In this document: positions 1 through 8,445 of the stretch, piece by piece
Layout: the number at the start of each line of letters is the position of its first letter
Position numbering within the stretch: position 1 is the first letter of the stretch
Virus record (IMG/VR): IMGVR_UViG_3300032116_021241
Coordinates: 39,947-103,946 of that record
From: a virus
Length of the DNA: 64,000 nt
Direction: 5' to 3' (one strand)
Program-made: the position numbers and the translations under genes
Notes under the pieces: generated by a model
Seen by the model: only the letters and a program-made list of their open reading frames with translations
Told to the model about the DNA's origin: nothing
Database searches by the model: none

Positions 1-342
1 TATGTTATCTGGAAAAACACATGTAGATAAAAAACAAACTAAATTTTTTATGCCAAATTTTCTACTCGATTCTATAACATTTGTATTTATCATTATATTG
101 TCATAGAAAAATTCTCCTTTTAAATTCATATTACTTCCTAATCCACCAACTTTTGCAGCACAATGTATAACTTTATCTACAGCAAATTCGTTTTGTATTT
201 TTGAGTCAGTATAAAATTCAAATATTTGCTCTGTACTTTTTTTATCTCTCAAATCACAAACCTTAGAAGATAATGCAATTAAATCTCCTTTAAATTGAGA
301 TCCAACTAAACCACTTTGACCAGTTACTAATAACCTTCCCAT
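1..342 (-). CDS. fcl: GDP-L-fucose synthase-like SDR (partial, N-terminal 114 residues)
   Basis: The gene starts at an ATG at 342 and runs off the left edge of the window, so only the N-terminal 114 residues are visible. Residues 2-12 (GRLLVTGQSGL) form the glycine-rich NAD(P)-binding turn of an extended short-chain dehydrogenase. HCAAKVGG near residue 70 and LSTCVFP near residue 110 match the signatures of GDP-L-fucose synthase (GDP-4-keto-6-deoxymannose epimerase/reductase), whose catalytic region reads SSCIYP. Known enzymes turn the product of GDP-mannose 4,6-dehydratase into GDP-L-fucose, and that dehydratase is encoded at 995-1969. It is the most downstream visible gene of the minus-strand glycan operon. 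The catalytic YxxxK lies outside the window, so activity cannot be judged. Confidence 0.82.
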   Translation of the reverse strand, partial: MGRLLVTGQSGLVGSQFKGDLIALSSKVCDLRDKKSTEQIFEFYTDSKIQNEFAVDKVIHCAAKVGGLGSNMNLKGEFFYDNIMINTNVIESSRKFGIKNLVCFLSTCVFPDNI

Positions 343-348
343 AATTAT

Positions 349-993
349 TTAATTAAAGTTTTTTTTCCAATTATTATCAAATAATTCTTTTTCTTCGTAA
401 GTATTGAATCTAAATGGACTTTTATTATTGAAAAATAATACGTGGTTTTTTATTTCTTGAACTTTTGTAAAACCAAAACTTTCAAGGTAATCAAAATTAG
501 TCCACTCGTCATTTATTTTATGTATTTCTATGACCATACAATGTATGTAAACATCATCAAAATTTATTCCTTCTAACACTTCTTTCTCATAACCTTCAAC
601 ATCAAGGCTAAAAAAATGTATTTCATTTATATTATGTTTCTTGAGTAAGAAATCTAAAGTTTTACAAGGAAACTTAGTAGGAGACCAATTAGATTTATTA
701 TGAATGTTTATTATGCCACCAGTCATAAAATCATCAAAATCACCTTCTATGAAATCTTCTTTATGATTTTTACTAACTAAAACATAATTTTCTAAAATTG
801 TTTTAGGTCTAAAATCTCTATATGTAGAATTCCAATAATCTTTTGGTTCTACAACTAAACCAGACCAACCATTTTCTTCTAAAAAAGTAGTATTACATTG
901 ATCATAAGGATTAGATCCACCAGCTTCAAAAAATATTTTTTCTTTGCCAAAAATATTATATATTATTTTATCAATCTGATTTTGAGAAGACAT
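349..993 (-). CDS. FkbM-family SAM-dependent methyltransferase
   Basis: A 214-residue class I methyltransferase of the FkbM type. FFEAGGSNPYDQCNT (about residues 21-35) is the SAM-binding motif I, normally VDVGAN-like in this family. GLVVEPK (about 45-51) is the acidic end of strand 2, and FSLDVEGYEKEVLEG (about 128-142) is the highly conserved FkbM LDVEG(A/Y)E motif. Members methylate hydroxyls of sugars or small molecules. It lies 6 bases upstream of the fucose synthase-like gene and 1 base downstream of the GDP-mannose dehydratase, so it belongs to the same transcription unit and most likely O-methylates a sugar of the encoded glycan. The substrate cannot be read from sequence. Confidence 0.85.
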   Translation of the reverse strand: MSSQNQIDKIIYNIFGKEKIFFEAGGSNPYDQCNTTFLEENGWSGLVVEPKDYWNSTYRDFRPKTILENYVLVSKNHKEDFIEGDFDDFMTGGIINIHNKSNWSPTKFPCKTLDFLLKKHNINEIHFFSLDVEGYEKEVLEGINFDDVYIHCMVIEIHKINDEWTNFDYLESFGFTKVQEIKNHVLFFNNKSPFRFNTYEEKELFDNNWKKNFN

Positions 994-994
994 A

Positions 995-1969
995 TTAATT
1001 TTTATTTAACCAATACTCAATCATTTCATCAATCATACTATTAAAATTATATGAAGGGTTCCAATTTAATTCTTCTCTAATCTTAGTAGAATCCCCTCTT
1101 AAATAATTTAATTCTTCTGGTCTTTGATATTTTTCACTGGATTCAACATAAATTTCTTTTGATAAATTTAATTTATTAAAAACATAATCAACTAATTCTT
1201 GAACAGATCTACTTTCACCGGTTGCACAAACATAATCTTTTGCTTCATTGTTTTGTAGCATTAACCACATTGCTTGAACATAGTCTTTAGCATGTCCCCA
1301 ATCTCTCTTTGCATTTAGATTTCCGAGTATTAATTTTTTAGACAATCCTTTATGAATCTTTACAGCTTCTGATACTACTTTATTTGTTACAAAATTTATA
1401 CCTCTTCTTGGAGATTCGTGATTAAATAAAATCCCGGAGGTTATAAACATATTATAAGAATTTCTATAGTTATTACATAAATTATGTGCAAATAATTTGC
1501 TACAACCATATGGACTAACTGGTTTCATTGGTGTAATTTCTCTTTGAAAAAAATCTTGATCATAATTGTTGCCGAACATTTCAGAAGTTGCTGCGTGATA
1601 AATCTTTGAATCAGGTGAAAATTTTCTTACTGCTTCTAAAATAGATAGTGTACCACCTGCATTAACGTCTAATGTATATTTTGGTAACTCAAAACTTATT
1701 TGAACATGTGATTGAGCTGCCAAATGATAAATCTCATCCGGTTTTAATTTATTTACTATAGTTTCTATACTTATTGGATCTGTTAAGTCTGCGTAGTGTA
1801 ACTGGATTAAATTATTTTTGTGTAAATGTTCAATTCTTGTTGTTTGTGATTCTGGCACTGAATTTCTTCTTATGGTTCCGTGAACACTGTAATCTTTTTC
1901 AATTAAAAATTCAGATAAATAACTTGCATCTTGACCATTTGCACCAATTATCAAAGCCGTTTTTTTCAT
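995..1969 (-). CDS. gmd: GDP-mannose 4,6-dehydratase
   Basis: A 324-residue extended SDR. ALIIGANGQDASYL (about residues 5-18) is the NADP-binding GxxGxxG region as found in GMD. The RR of GTIRRNS, the segment HLAAQSHV, the catalytic TSEMFGN with the active-site Thr/Glu, and SPYGCSKLFAHN, which supplies the YxxxK, all match the family. So does the GMD segment NHESPRRGINFVT, which contacts GDP-mannose. The length is slightly below bacterial GMD (about 340-370). It converts GDP-D-mannose to GDP-4-keto-6-deoxy-D-mannose, the branch point to GDP-fucose, rhamnose, perosamine and colitose. The partial fucose synthase-like gene two genes downstream supplies the next step. No broken motif is visible. 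Confidence 0.95.
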   Translation of the reverse strand: MKKTALIIGANGQDASYLSEFLIEKDYSVHGTIRRNSVPESQTTRIEHLHKNNLIQLHYADLTDPISIETIVNKLKPDEIYHLAAQSHVQISFELPKYTLDVNAGGTLSILEAVRKFSPDSKIYHAATSEMFGNNYDQDFFQREITPMKPVSPYGCSKLFAHNLCNNYRNSYNMFITSGILFNHESPRRGINFVTNKVVSEAVKIHKGLSKKLILGNLNAKRDWGHAKDYVQAMWLMLQNNEAKDYVCATGESRSVQELVDYVFNKLNLSKEIYVESSEKYQRPEELNYLRGDSTKIREELNWNPSYNFNSMIDEMIEYWLNKN

Positions 1970-1977
1970 TTATTTAA

Positions 1978-3111
1978 TTATTTATTTATTTTTTTATTGA
2001 TCCAATCAAAAGTTTTTTCTAGTCCTTTTGTCAATGGTTCAGAAACTTTCCATCCAATTTTTTCAAAGAATAGAGTATTATCAGATTTTCTACCTCTCAC
2101 GCCTTGAGGGCATTTATGACCATATTTTTTTAAAAATTCATCACCCCAAATATTATTTATGTTTATTTTTTTTCCAGAAATTTTAATTACTATTTCTGCC
2201 ATTTCATTTATAGTGATCATTTCTTCTGAACCTATATTGACAGGTCCTATAAATTCTGAATTCATAAATTTTTCTATTGCTTCTAAACATTCATCAATAT
2301 ACAAAAATGATCTTGTTTGTAATCCATCACCCCAAATTTCGATACTACCACCATTTTGAGTTTCTGCAACCTTCCTACAAATTGCTGCAGGGGCTTTTTC
2401 TTTGCCATTATTATATGAACCAAACGGGCCAAAAATATTGTGAAATCTTGCTATTCTGACATTTAATCCATAGTTTCTATTGAAGGCTAGATATAATCTT
2501 TCACTAAATAATTTTTCCCAACCATATTCACTATCTGGGTTGGCTGGATATGCTGAATCTTCTACACAATTCGGATTTTCAGGATCATTTTGATTGTGCT
2601 CTGGATACATACAAGCAGATGAAGAATAAAAAATTTTCTTAACTTTTTTTACAACACACTCGTGGGATACATTTAAATTTATTATTGCTGAATTAAGCAT
2701 CACGTTGGCATCATTTTCTCCTGTAAAAATGTATCCAGCACCACCCATATCAGCCGCTAATTGATATAATTCATCTGTGTTTTCTAAAATTGACTTCTTT
2801 ACTATTTCTGGATTTGTCAAATCTCCGACTATGAAATCATCTGCATGAGTATTTTCATATTCAGGATATTTGATATCAACAGCTCTAACCCAGAAACCTT
2901 TATTTTTTAATTTTTTAACTAAATGGCTACCAATGAAACCGCCTCCCCCAAGTACAATTGCAATTTTTTTATTTTCTGGACTTTGAAAAGAAGTATTTCC
3001 TACAAATCTTTTTTCATTTGTATCTAAACATTTTTGAAAAAATGTAACCTCATCATCTGTAATATAGATTGAGTTTTTGAATGTGTAATTTTCGAAATCG
3101 TAATATTTCAT
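1978..3111 (-). CDS. GDP-mannose 3,5-epimerase-like NAD-dependent epimerase
   Basis: A 377-residue extended SDR with a roughly 45-residue N-terminal extension before the Rossmann turn IVLGGGGFIGSHL. It carries the segments that set GDP-mannose 3,5-epimerase (GME) apart: LAADMGGAGYI, YSSSACMYPE with the catalytic Cys used in epimerisation, EYGWEKLFSE with YxxxK, RFHNIFGPFG, KEKAPAAICRK, WGDGLQTRSF and VNIGSEEM. Plant GME makes GDP-L-galactose for ascorbate synthesis and also GDP-L-gulose; bacterial relatives supply surface-sugar precursors. The product here could be either sugar. It lies 8 bases upstream of gmd and would compete with it for GDP-mannose. A 64-base gap precedes it. Confidence 0.85.
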   Translation of the reverse strand: MKYYDFENYTFKNSIYITDDEVTFFQKCLDTNEKRFVGNTSFQSPENKKIAIVLGGGGFIGSHLVKKLKNKGFWVRAVDIKYPEYENTHADDFIVGDLTNPEIVKKSILENTDELYQLAADMGGAGYIFTGENDANVMLNSAIINLNVSHECVVKKVKKIFYSSSACMYPEHNQNDPENPNCVEDSAYPANPDSEYGWEKLFSERLYLAFNRNYGLNVRIARFHNIFGPFGSYNNGKEKAPAAICRKVAETQNGGSIEIWGDGLQTRSFLYIDECLEAIEKFMNSEFIGPVNIGSEEMITINEMAEIVIKISGKKININNIWGDEFLKKYGHKCPQGVRGRKSDNTLFFEKIGWKVSEPLTKGLEKTFDWINKKINK

Positions 3112-3175
3112 ATAATTTATTTTGTCTTTAATGAAATAAAAATAAAATAAAATATAGGAAATAAAATATTAAAGA

Positions 3176-3931
3176 TCAGTTTATTTTACAAACTGGTATT
3201 GGTATCATTTTATGTAAATTCTTAGAATTTAAAAAATTATATATATTAATTATCTCCAATTGTCTTTCTGAATATTTTAATGGATCAATTGTATTGCTTT
3301 TACTTAATAATTCCATAGCCCACTCTAATTCTTCGTATGAAGCACCAATTTGTTGTTCATCTGTTCTGTCATCTGACCATAATCCATCTGTAGGAGCAGC
3401 TTCAATGATTTCTGAAATTATACCTAAATTTGATGCCATTTTTCTTACTTCAGTTTTAGTCAAATCTGCTATTGGGGAAATATCAACTCCACCATCACCA
3501 TATTTTGTAAAGAATCCAATTCCAAAATCTTCTATTTTGTTGCCAGTTCCAACCACAATTCCATTAACACTTGTTGCTATTTGATAAAGAGTAATCATTC
3601 TTAACCTTGAACGAGTGTTTGCAAAAGCTAGATTGTTATTATATTCATTTGCAAATTTTTTTAAAAAAACATCATATATGTTAGTCAAATCATATTCTTT
3701 TTCAACAACATTGTTGTATTTATTTTTTAACCAATTAATATGCTTTCTTGCTCTTGTCAATTCAAGTTCATTTTGATAAATTGGCATTGAAACTAATATG
3801 GTTTCAATTTCAGTCATAGCACAAAGAGTTGAAACTAAAGCGGAGTCTATACCCCCAGAAACACCAACAACTAACTTAAATTTTTTTTCACTACAATAAT
3901 TCTTAATCCAATCTACTATTTTTCTCTTCAT
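3176..3931 (-). CDS. nadE: NH3-dependent NAD(+) synthetase
   Basis: A 251-residue N-type ATP pyrophosphatase. VVGVSGGIDSALVS (about residues 21-34) is the PP-loop, and GTGNKIEDFGIGFFTKYGDGG (split by the family into GT-NK-E and FTKYGDGG), ISPIADLTKTEVR and APTDGLWSDDRTDEQQIG follow in NadE order. No glutaminase domain is present, so it would use free ammonia to amidate deamido-NAD to NAD. It overlaps the upstream gene by ATGA at 3931-3928. The placement inside a sugar cluster is unusual. It may support the NAD(P)-dependent dehydratase, epimerase and dehydrogenase encoded here, or offset NAD-depleting host defences. A sugar-amidating role for a NadE-like fold cannot be excluded. Confidence 0.88.
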   Translation of the reverse strand: MKRKIVDWIKNYCSEKKFKLVVGVSGGIDSALVSTLCAMTEIETILVSMPIYQNELELTRARKHINWLKNKYNNVVEKEYDLTNIYDVFLKKFANEYNNNLAFANTRSRLRMITLYQIATSVNGIVVGTGNKIEDFGIGFFTKYGDGGVDISPIADLTKTEVRKMASNLGIISEIIEAAPTDGLWSDDRTDEQQIGASYEELEWAMELLSKSNTIDPLKYSERQLEIINIYNFLNSKNLHKMIPIPVCKIN

Positions 3932-5034
3932 GTGTGTAAAAATTTGTCTATGAATACATTTATTTTTTCGAAATTATCTGAATTGAAATTATATGATATT
4001 GATTTTTTATTTTTTAATTCACAAACTTTTGAAACAAAAGTATTTTTATTTTGTTTGTCATCGAGTAAAACTAAATTTGTATTACAATAATATGATGCTA
4101 GATCGATTGGTGAAGTTGATGGGCTTATAAAAATTTCAGAATTATGAACCACACTCAAAAATTTTTTTACATCGAAAAAATTTCTCATATCATATTCTAT
4201 GATATAATCGTTTTCTGGAATTGGATATTTTACTAAATCGTTTATAATCACTAAAAATTTCTTTTCTGAAATAAATTTGTTCACAAGTTTATTATAGAAA
4301 TCTAAATCTACAAAACCAAAACCCGGATTTCCTTTTGTTCCATCTCCAACTAAAATTTCATTTATATTGGATGATCTAAAATTTCTACTTTTCCAAGTAT
4401 TTTTTACAAATAAAGTACAATATTTCTTATCTAATTTTAAAACATCTTCAAATTCGTAATTATTTTTCCACAAATCTAAATTCCAACCTAAAGTTCCACT
4501 AGTTTTCCAAGCAGTATTTTCCGATGTATAATAATCTCTTTCCCCCGAAGCATATTTATATGATTGTAGACTAAATAAGTTGTATTTCCAAGGCAAATCT
4601 CTTCCTATAGCATGAATTTTATTCTTAAATTTATATTTTGATAGAATTAAATCATAATCATCCTCATTAAAATTTCTTATCGTATACCAAAAAGCAATAC
4701 CTCTATCTCCTTGGTTCTGAAAATTATTAATTAATAAATCGGTTTCTTTATTATTTTTATAAGCTTTATTTGTATCAATAAAACCTTCTAATATAATCAA
4801 TTCATCTACCCAAGGTTCATAAAAAATTTCTTGACCCTCAAAACAAATTCCAACTGTTGGCCCATTGATATTTTTGAAAAAATCTAAAAACAATTCATTG
4901 AAAAAAATAGGATAAAAACCATATTCACACCAAAAATAATTTATCAAATTATATTGTTCCGTATTTCCAATTGAACTTAAATAAAGATCTAAATCTTTTA
5001 AATTGTTTATTTTTACTTTTTTAATTTTTTGCAT
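3928..5034 (-). CDS. Putative GT-B-like glycosyltransferase
   Basis: No confident family match, 368 residues. The C-terminal third contains SEIFISPSTSPIDLASYYCN (about residues 305-324), which resembles the nucleotide-sugar-binding loop of heptosyltransferase-like GT-B enzymes (typically GPDTGPxHLA), followed by a strand reading NLVLLDD. An N-terminal strand reads PTVGICFEG. Length and neighbourhood fit a glycosyltransferase. A longer reading from position 5046 would begin at TTG; the ATG at 5034 (fifth codon of that reading) is preferred. It overlaps the end of the upstream FkbM-like gene by 14 bases, and its TGA overlaps the ATG of nadE. Function is inferred mainly from context. Confidence 0.5.
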   Translation of the reverse strand: MQKIKKVKINNLKDLDLYLSSIGNTEQYNLINYFWCEYGFYPIFFNELFLDFFKNINGPTVGICFEGQEIFYEPWVDELIILEGFIDTNKAYKNNKETDLLINNFQNQGDRGIAFWYTIRNFNEDDYDLILSKYKFKNKIHAIGRDLPWKYNLFSLQSYKYASGERDYYTSENTAWKTSGTLGWNLDLWKNNYEFEDVLKLDKKYCTLFVKNTWKSRNFRSSNINEILVGDGTKGNPGFGFVDLDFYNKLVNKFISEKKFLVIINDLVKYPIPENDYIIEYDMRNFFDVKKFLSVVHNSEIFISPSTSPIDLASYYCNTNLVLLDDKQNKNTFVSKVCELKNKKSISYNFNSDNFEKINVFIDKFLHT

Positions 5035-5752
5035 TATTGATTTCAATTATATCTTCTATATCATTTATTTCTAACATTTCTCTACTATCATTAGATGCCC
5101 ATTTCATAAACCAAGGATATTGATTTGTTGAAACTATGGGTAAATTATTAAATTCTTTTGAAATAAAAAACATATTTACTCCATTTATTCCTACTAAATC
5201 ATAGTTCTTAAATTTACCTAAAAGTTCTAGTGCTGGAGGAGTAGCACCGTAATAAATAGTATTGTGATGAACATAATTTTTATCATATGGCATGATGCAA
5301 CTTTTTTGAATATTGCTATTATATTCGATTACTACAATTTTAGGTCTATATTTATTTAAGCTATTCCATATCCACCAATCATTACCGTCTATGTCAATAG
5401 AGATTAAATCAAAATTTATAGGACAGTTATTTTGTTCTAAAAGATAATCTATACAATTATCTTCTTCAATTGATATAAAAGAATTTAGACATTTAACATT
5501 AAATGATGACATATTATTTGTTAATTGATCAAATTTATTTTTATCAGCTTCTATACAGATACCTGAAAAATTTTTATCTTTAATTAAATGATAAACGTTA
5601 CTTAAATAAATTCCATCCCAACTTCCTACATCTACGAAGTATCCATTTTCATTTATATTTAAGGACTCGAGACATTCTTTAATCATTCCGTCTTCTCCAT
5701 ATTGAGAATAATAATTTTCTTGGTACTTATTTAAACCGTAATTTTTTGACAT
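5021..5752 (-). CDS. FkbM-like methyltransferase
   Basis: A 243-residue protein beginning with YYSQYGEDGMIKECL, a segment common at the start of FkbM-type methyltransferases (SQxGED). NGYFVDVGSWDGIYLSN (about residues 36-52) is motif I, SGICIEADK is the acidic strand-2 end, and FDLISIDIDGNDWWIWN (about 124-140) is a variant of the LDVEGxE motif in which Glu is replaced (IDGND). It probably transfers a methyl group to a sugar in the glycan made by this operon. The IDGND variant marks a distinct subgroup also seen in capsule clusters. The 3' end overlaps the next gene by 14 bases, which suggests coupled translation. Confidence 0.75.
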   Translation of the reverse strand: MSKNYGLNKYQENYYSQYGEDGMIKECLESLNINENGYFVDVGSWDGIYLSNVYHLIKDKNFSGICIEADKNKFDQLTNNMSSFNVKCLNSFISIEEDNCIDYLLEQNNCPINFDLISIDIDGNDWWIWNSLNKYRPKIVVIEYNSNIQKSCIMPYDKNYVHHNTIYYGATPPALELLGKFKNYDLVGINGVNMFFISKEFNNLPIVSTNQYPWFMKWASNDSREMLEINDIEDIIEINNAKN

Positions 5753-5761
5753 AATTTTAAT

Positions 5762-6433
5762 TTATAGAATTGAATAATTAATATTGTTTTCTTTTTTAAT
5801 CAAGTAATCTTCCTTTATATCTAATTCTTCAAAAGAGTTTTTTGGTAAAACATAAATTTTTCCAACACCACCTATACTACCATCCCTAATTGGTAATTTT
5901 CTGTTAGTGGAATTAAGATAATAATATAGATATCCATTATCATCATAACAAGTATTTAATTCTTTTTCAATAAAAGAAAAATCACATTTTACGTTATGAT
6001 ATGAATCATATTGAAAATTTCTATTAGGTACGAAAAAATCATCAATTACTATAATTGCTCTGTTTTTGAAAGATTTAGATATTGCAATTAATTCGTCTTG
6101 TAATGGCCAATAATTTTCCCAGTGTGCATCCAAATAAAACATCACAAAATTATAGTCATTTTCAATTTTTGGTAAAATTTCAGAAAGAAATTTTTCTGAG
6201 GAATCTTTGTATATTTCAACATTTTTTAAATGATTACATTTTTGATTTGACAATTGGAAAAAATGATCTGTAATTTCTACACTTAAAACTTTTTCAAAAT
6301 TTTCGCCTAAAAATTTTGTTGTATTACCCTCATATGAACCTGTTTCTATTACACATTTTATGTCAAATAGATTCTTTAATTTTAATATTTCCTCACAAAC
6401 TTTTGTGTCTGAGTTGAAAGCTGTTGTTTCCAT
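5762..6433 (-). CDS. Class I SAM-dependent methyltransferase-like protein
   Basis: 223 residues when started from the ATG at 6433. A longer reading from 6481 would need a GTG and would overlap the upstream dehydrogenase gene by 29 bases, so the shorter start with its A-rich leader is preferred. VIETGSYEGNTTKFL is a SAM-binding motif I, VLSVEITD is the acidic strand-2 end, and FMFYLDAHWENYW followed by IVIDDFFVP looks like the metal-binding core of TylF/MycF-type O-methyltransferases. The acceptor is unknown. It lies between a second methyltransferase and the nucleotide-sugar dehydrogenase, consistent with glycan modification. It is not closely related to the FkbM proteins of the operon. Confidence 0.65.
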   Translation of the reverse strand: METTAFNSDTKVCEEILKLKNLFDIKCVIETGSYEGNTTKFLGENFEKVLSVEITDHFFQLSNQKCNHLKNVEIYKDSSEKFLSEILPKIENDYNFVMFYLDAHWENYWPLQDELIAISKSFKNRAIIVIDDFFVPNRNFQYDSYHNVKCDFSFIEKELNTCYDDNGYLYYYLNSTNRKLPIRDGSIGGVGKIYVLPKNSFEELDIKEDYLIKKENNINYSIL

Positions 6434-6452
6434 ATTTATTATTTTAATTTGT

Positions 6453-7550
6453 TTAATTAGATGTATATTCGAATAAATCACCGTAAATTTTTTTGACTTG
6501 AGTTATTACTTCTATTTTATCTTTTATTACTATTTTTAAACCTTTTTTTGCCAATTCTACAGCGAATTTTAGTTGTTGAGATTCTTCGATTATAATAGAA
6601 TCTTTTTTATAACTAACACCATCAATTTCTATAGTTTGTTTTTCATTTTTTCTAATAAAATCTTCTATTTGATAATTTAAATGAATGTTGTTATATTGAT
6701 CTGATGCTTTTGGTATTAAAGGATCAATGTTTATTTCTTCAGCAAAAATTCCCAATGCTCTATTATCTCTTGGAAAACAAGGGCCACCAAACCCATAACC
6801 CCATTTCAGATATTTATTATTTATTCTCGAATCACAACCGATAGCATTGAGAACATTAAAATGAGAAATTTCTAATTTGTTACAAATATCGCCTATCATA
6901 TTGGCAAAAGATATTTTTGTAGTTACAAAACAATTAATTGAAATTTTCGTTATTTCAGCTTCTGTTCTTGACATTTTACAAAAAACAGGTTGATTTTCTA
7001 CTAAATTTTTATATACATTTTCAATCAGATTTCCAGATATTTCATCTGCTTGTCCTATTAAAACCATGTCTGGATATAATTGGTCCTTTATAATGCTACC
7101 CTGTGCTATGAATTCAGGATTATAAGATATTTTGTAATTATAAGAATCTAATTCTTCTTGGATTTTATCACAATAAGTTGGCATAGTAGTGCAACAAATT
7201 ACTAAATCTTTTCTTTTTTGTTGTTTTCCTATTTTTTTTAATTTACTCACTAAAATATCTATTTGTTCGTGATTGTATTTTCCGTTAGGAAGAGAGGGTG
7301 TTGCAACTACTACAAATATTATATCATTTTCTAATGCTAACTCTAGATTGTTAGATGCATATAAATTTTCACATCTACTTAATAATAATTCAACATCTTT
7401 TTCAAGAGATTTCAATGTTTTATAATTTATAGAATTTATATAATTTTCATCAATGTCAATTCCTGTAATTTGAAAACCTTTTTTTTCTAGATTAAGAGCA
7501 AAACACAAGCCTAATTTTCCTAATCCTATAACACTTATTTTTTTATTCAT
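6453..7550 (-). CDS. UDP-glucose / GDP-mannose 6-dehydrogenase family protein
   Basis: 365 residues. ISVIGLGKLGLCFALNL (residues 5-21) is the NAD-binding turn. The family motifs FVVVATPSLP, CCTTMPTY, YNPEFIAQGSI and AEITKISINCFVTTKISFAN follow, and the catalytic cysteine lies in GYGFGGPCFPRDN (about residues 250-262). The enzyme oxidises C6 of a nucleotide sugar to a uronic acid with two NAD. Full-length members have about 400-450 residues, so the C-terminal nucleotide-binding domain is shortened. It ends with FEYTSN at the expected end of that domain, with no sign of a frameshift. The substrate (UDP-glucose, UDP-HexNAc or GDP-mannose) cannot be assigned. Confidence 0.9.
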   Translation of the reverse strand: MNKKISVIGLGKLGLCFALNLEKKGFQITGIDIDENYINSINYKTLKSLEKDVELLLSRCENLYASNNLELALENDIIFVVVATPSLPNGKYNHEQIDILVSKLKKIGKQQKRKDLVICCTTMPTYCDKIQEELDSYNYKISYNPEFIAQGSIIKDQLYPDMVLIGQADEISGNLIENVYKNLVENQPVFCKMSRTEAEITKISINCFVTTKISFANMIGDICNKLEISHFNVLNAIGCDSRINNKYLKWGYGFGGPCFPRDNRALGIFAEEINIDPLIPKASDQYNNIHLNYQIEDFIRKNEKQTIEIDGVSYKKDSIIIEESQQLKFAVELAKKGLKIVIKDKIEVITQVKKIYGDLFEYTSN

Positions 7551-7579
7551 ATGTTGTAATGTTGATTTTATTAAATTTA

Positions 7580-8443
7580 TTACATTCCATGTAAATTTTC
7601 AAGACTTGGAAAGAAATTGTATTTAATTTTATTATTAATAATTAATATTCCAAAAACCATATTACTTGTTGACATAATTAATTCATCACACATTGTCAAA
7701 TTATATACATCAGTAAAACAATTTACAATTTCTTCGTTGTAACAAAAATTCGGTTTATCTCTCCAGTCCATGTTACCTACCCCTCTTTGGTAATCATGAT
7801 ATATGATTTTATGTTTTGGTATATATAGTTCTATTTTTTCTATAAATTCTGAAATATCACATGCAATATATATCTCGTCAAAATTATTATTTTCGAAGTA
7901 ATCTCTTACGAATTTTGCATTCTCAGAATAAAAATTGGAATTTTCAACTCTTAGTTGAGGACCATTATGTTTTCCTATACAATAATGTTGTGGAGATCTT
8001 AGATGTACACCTAATATTTTTTTATTTGAATTATCAATTATTTTTTTTGAAGAATCAATAAATGATTTTTTAAATTTCAAGTTTTTATTAAAAACTAAAT
8101 TCCATTCATTTCTTAATATTTCAAAATCTTTTTCTCTATAAATTTCTGGTGTGGTATAAAAATAGCCATTATATTTATTGTAGAAGGGAATTTTATCTAT
8201 AAAATTTTGATATTTTTCATTTAATCTATAATTTGAGTAATTAACCCAATTATTGGTATTTAAATTTATTTTTTCGTTGATGACAGGATTTGAATAATCA
8301 AAAACTAAATTAAGTAGGTCTATGTTATTAAAGTGCCAGTCAATAAAAACTTTTTCTCCAGTGTATTCTTGATAGCAATACCAATCTATAATTCTTAAAA
8401 AATTCGAGAAAATACCATTTTCATCTTTTTTTAAAACTATCAT
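7580..8443 (-). CDS. Fucosyltransferase-like (GT-B) protein
   Basis: 287 residues, not assigned to a family with certainty. The central strand LGVHLRSPQHY (about residues 145-155) carries the HxR motif that binds GDP in alpha-1,6- and O-fucosyltransferases. It is followed by IYIACDISEF, a helix-strand unit, and then by DVYNLTMCDELIMSTSNMVF, which matches the late D...L..CD......S.. pattern of those enzymes. This fits a cluster that appears to make GDP-fucose. The gene lies 2 bases downstream of the 8446-9261 glycosyltransferase gene. The alternative is an unrelated GT-B enzyme. Confidence in a glycosyltransferase is moderate; confidence in fucose as donor is low. Confidence 0.5.
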   Translation of the reverse strand: MIVLKKDENGIFSNFLRIIDWYCYQEYTGEKVFIDWHFNNIDLLNLVFDYSNPVINEKINLNTNNWVNYSNYRLNEKYQNFIDKIPFYNKYNGYFYTTPEIYREKDFEILRNEWNLVFNKNLKFKKSFIDSSKKIIDNSNKKILGVHLRSPQHYCIGKHNGPQLRVENSNFYSENAKFVRDYFENNNFDEIYIACDISEFIEKIELYIPKHKIIYHDYQRGVGNMDWRDKPNFCYNEEIVNCFTDVYNLTMCDELIMSTSNMVFGILIINNKIKYNFFPSLENLHGM

Positions 8444-8445
8444 AT

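Noticed and set aside
5034-5046. Longer start for the 3928-5034 gene
   Set aside because: The codon at 5046 is TTG; an ATG is available 12 bases later with less overlap.
6433-6481. Longer start for the 5762-6433 gene
   Set aside because: The codon at 6481 is GTG and would give a 29-base overlap; the ATG at 6433 lies in the gap after the upstream stop.
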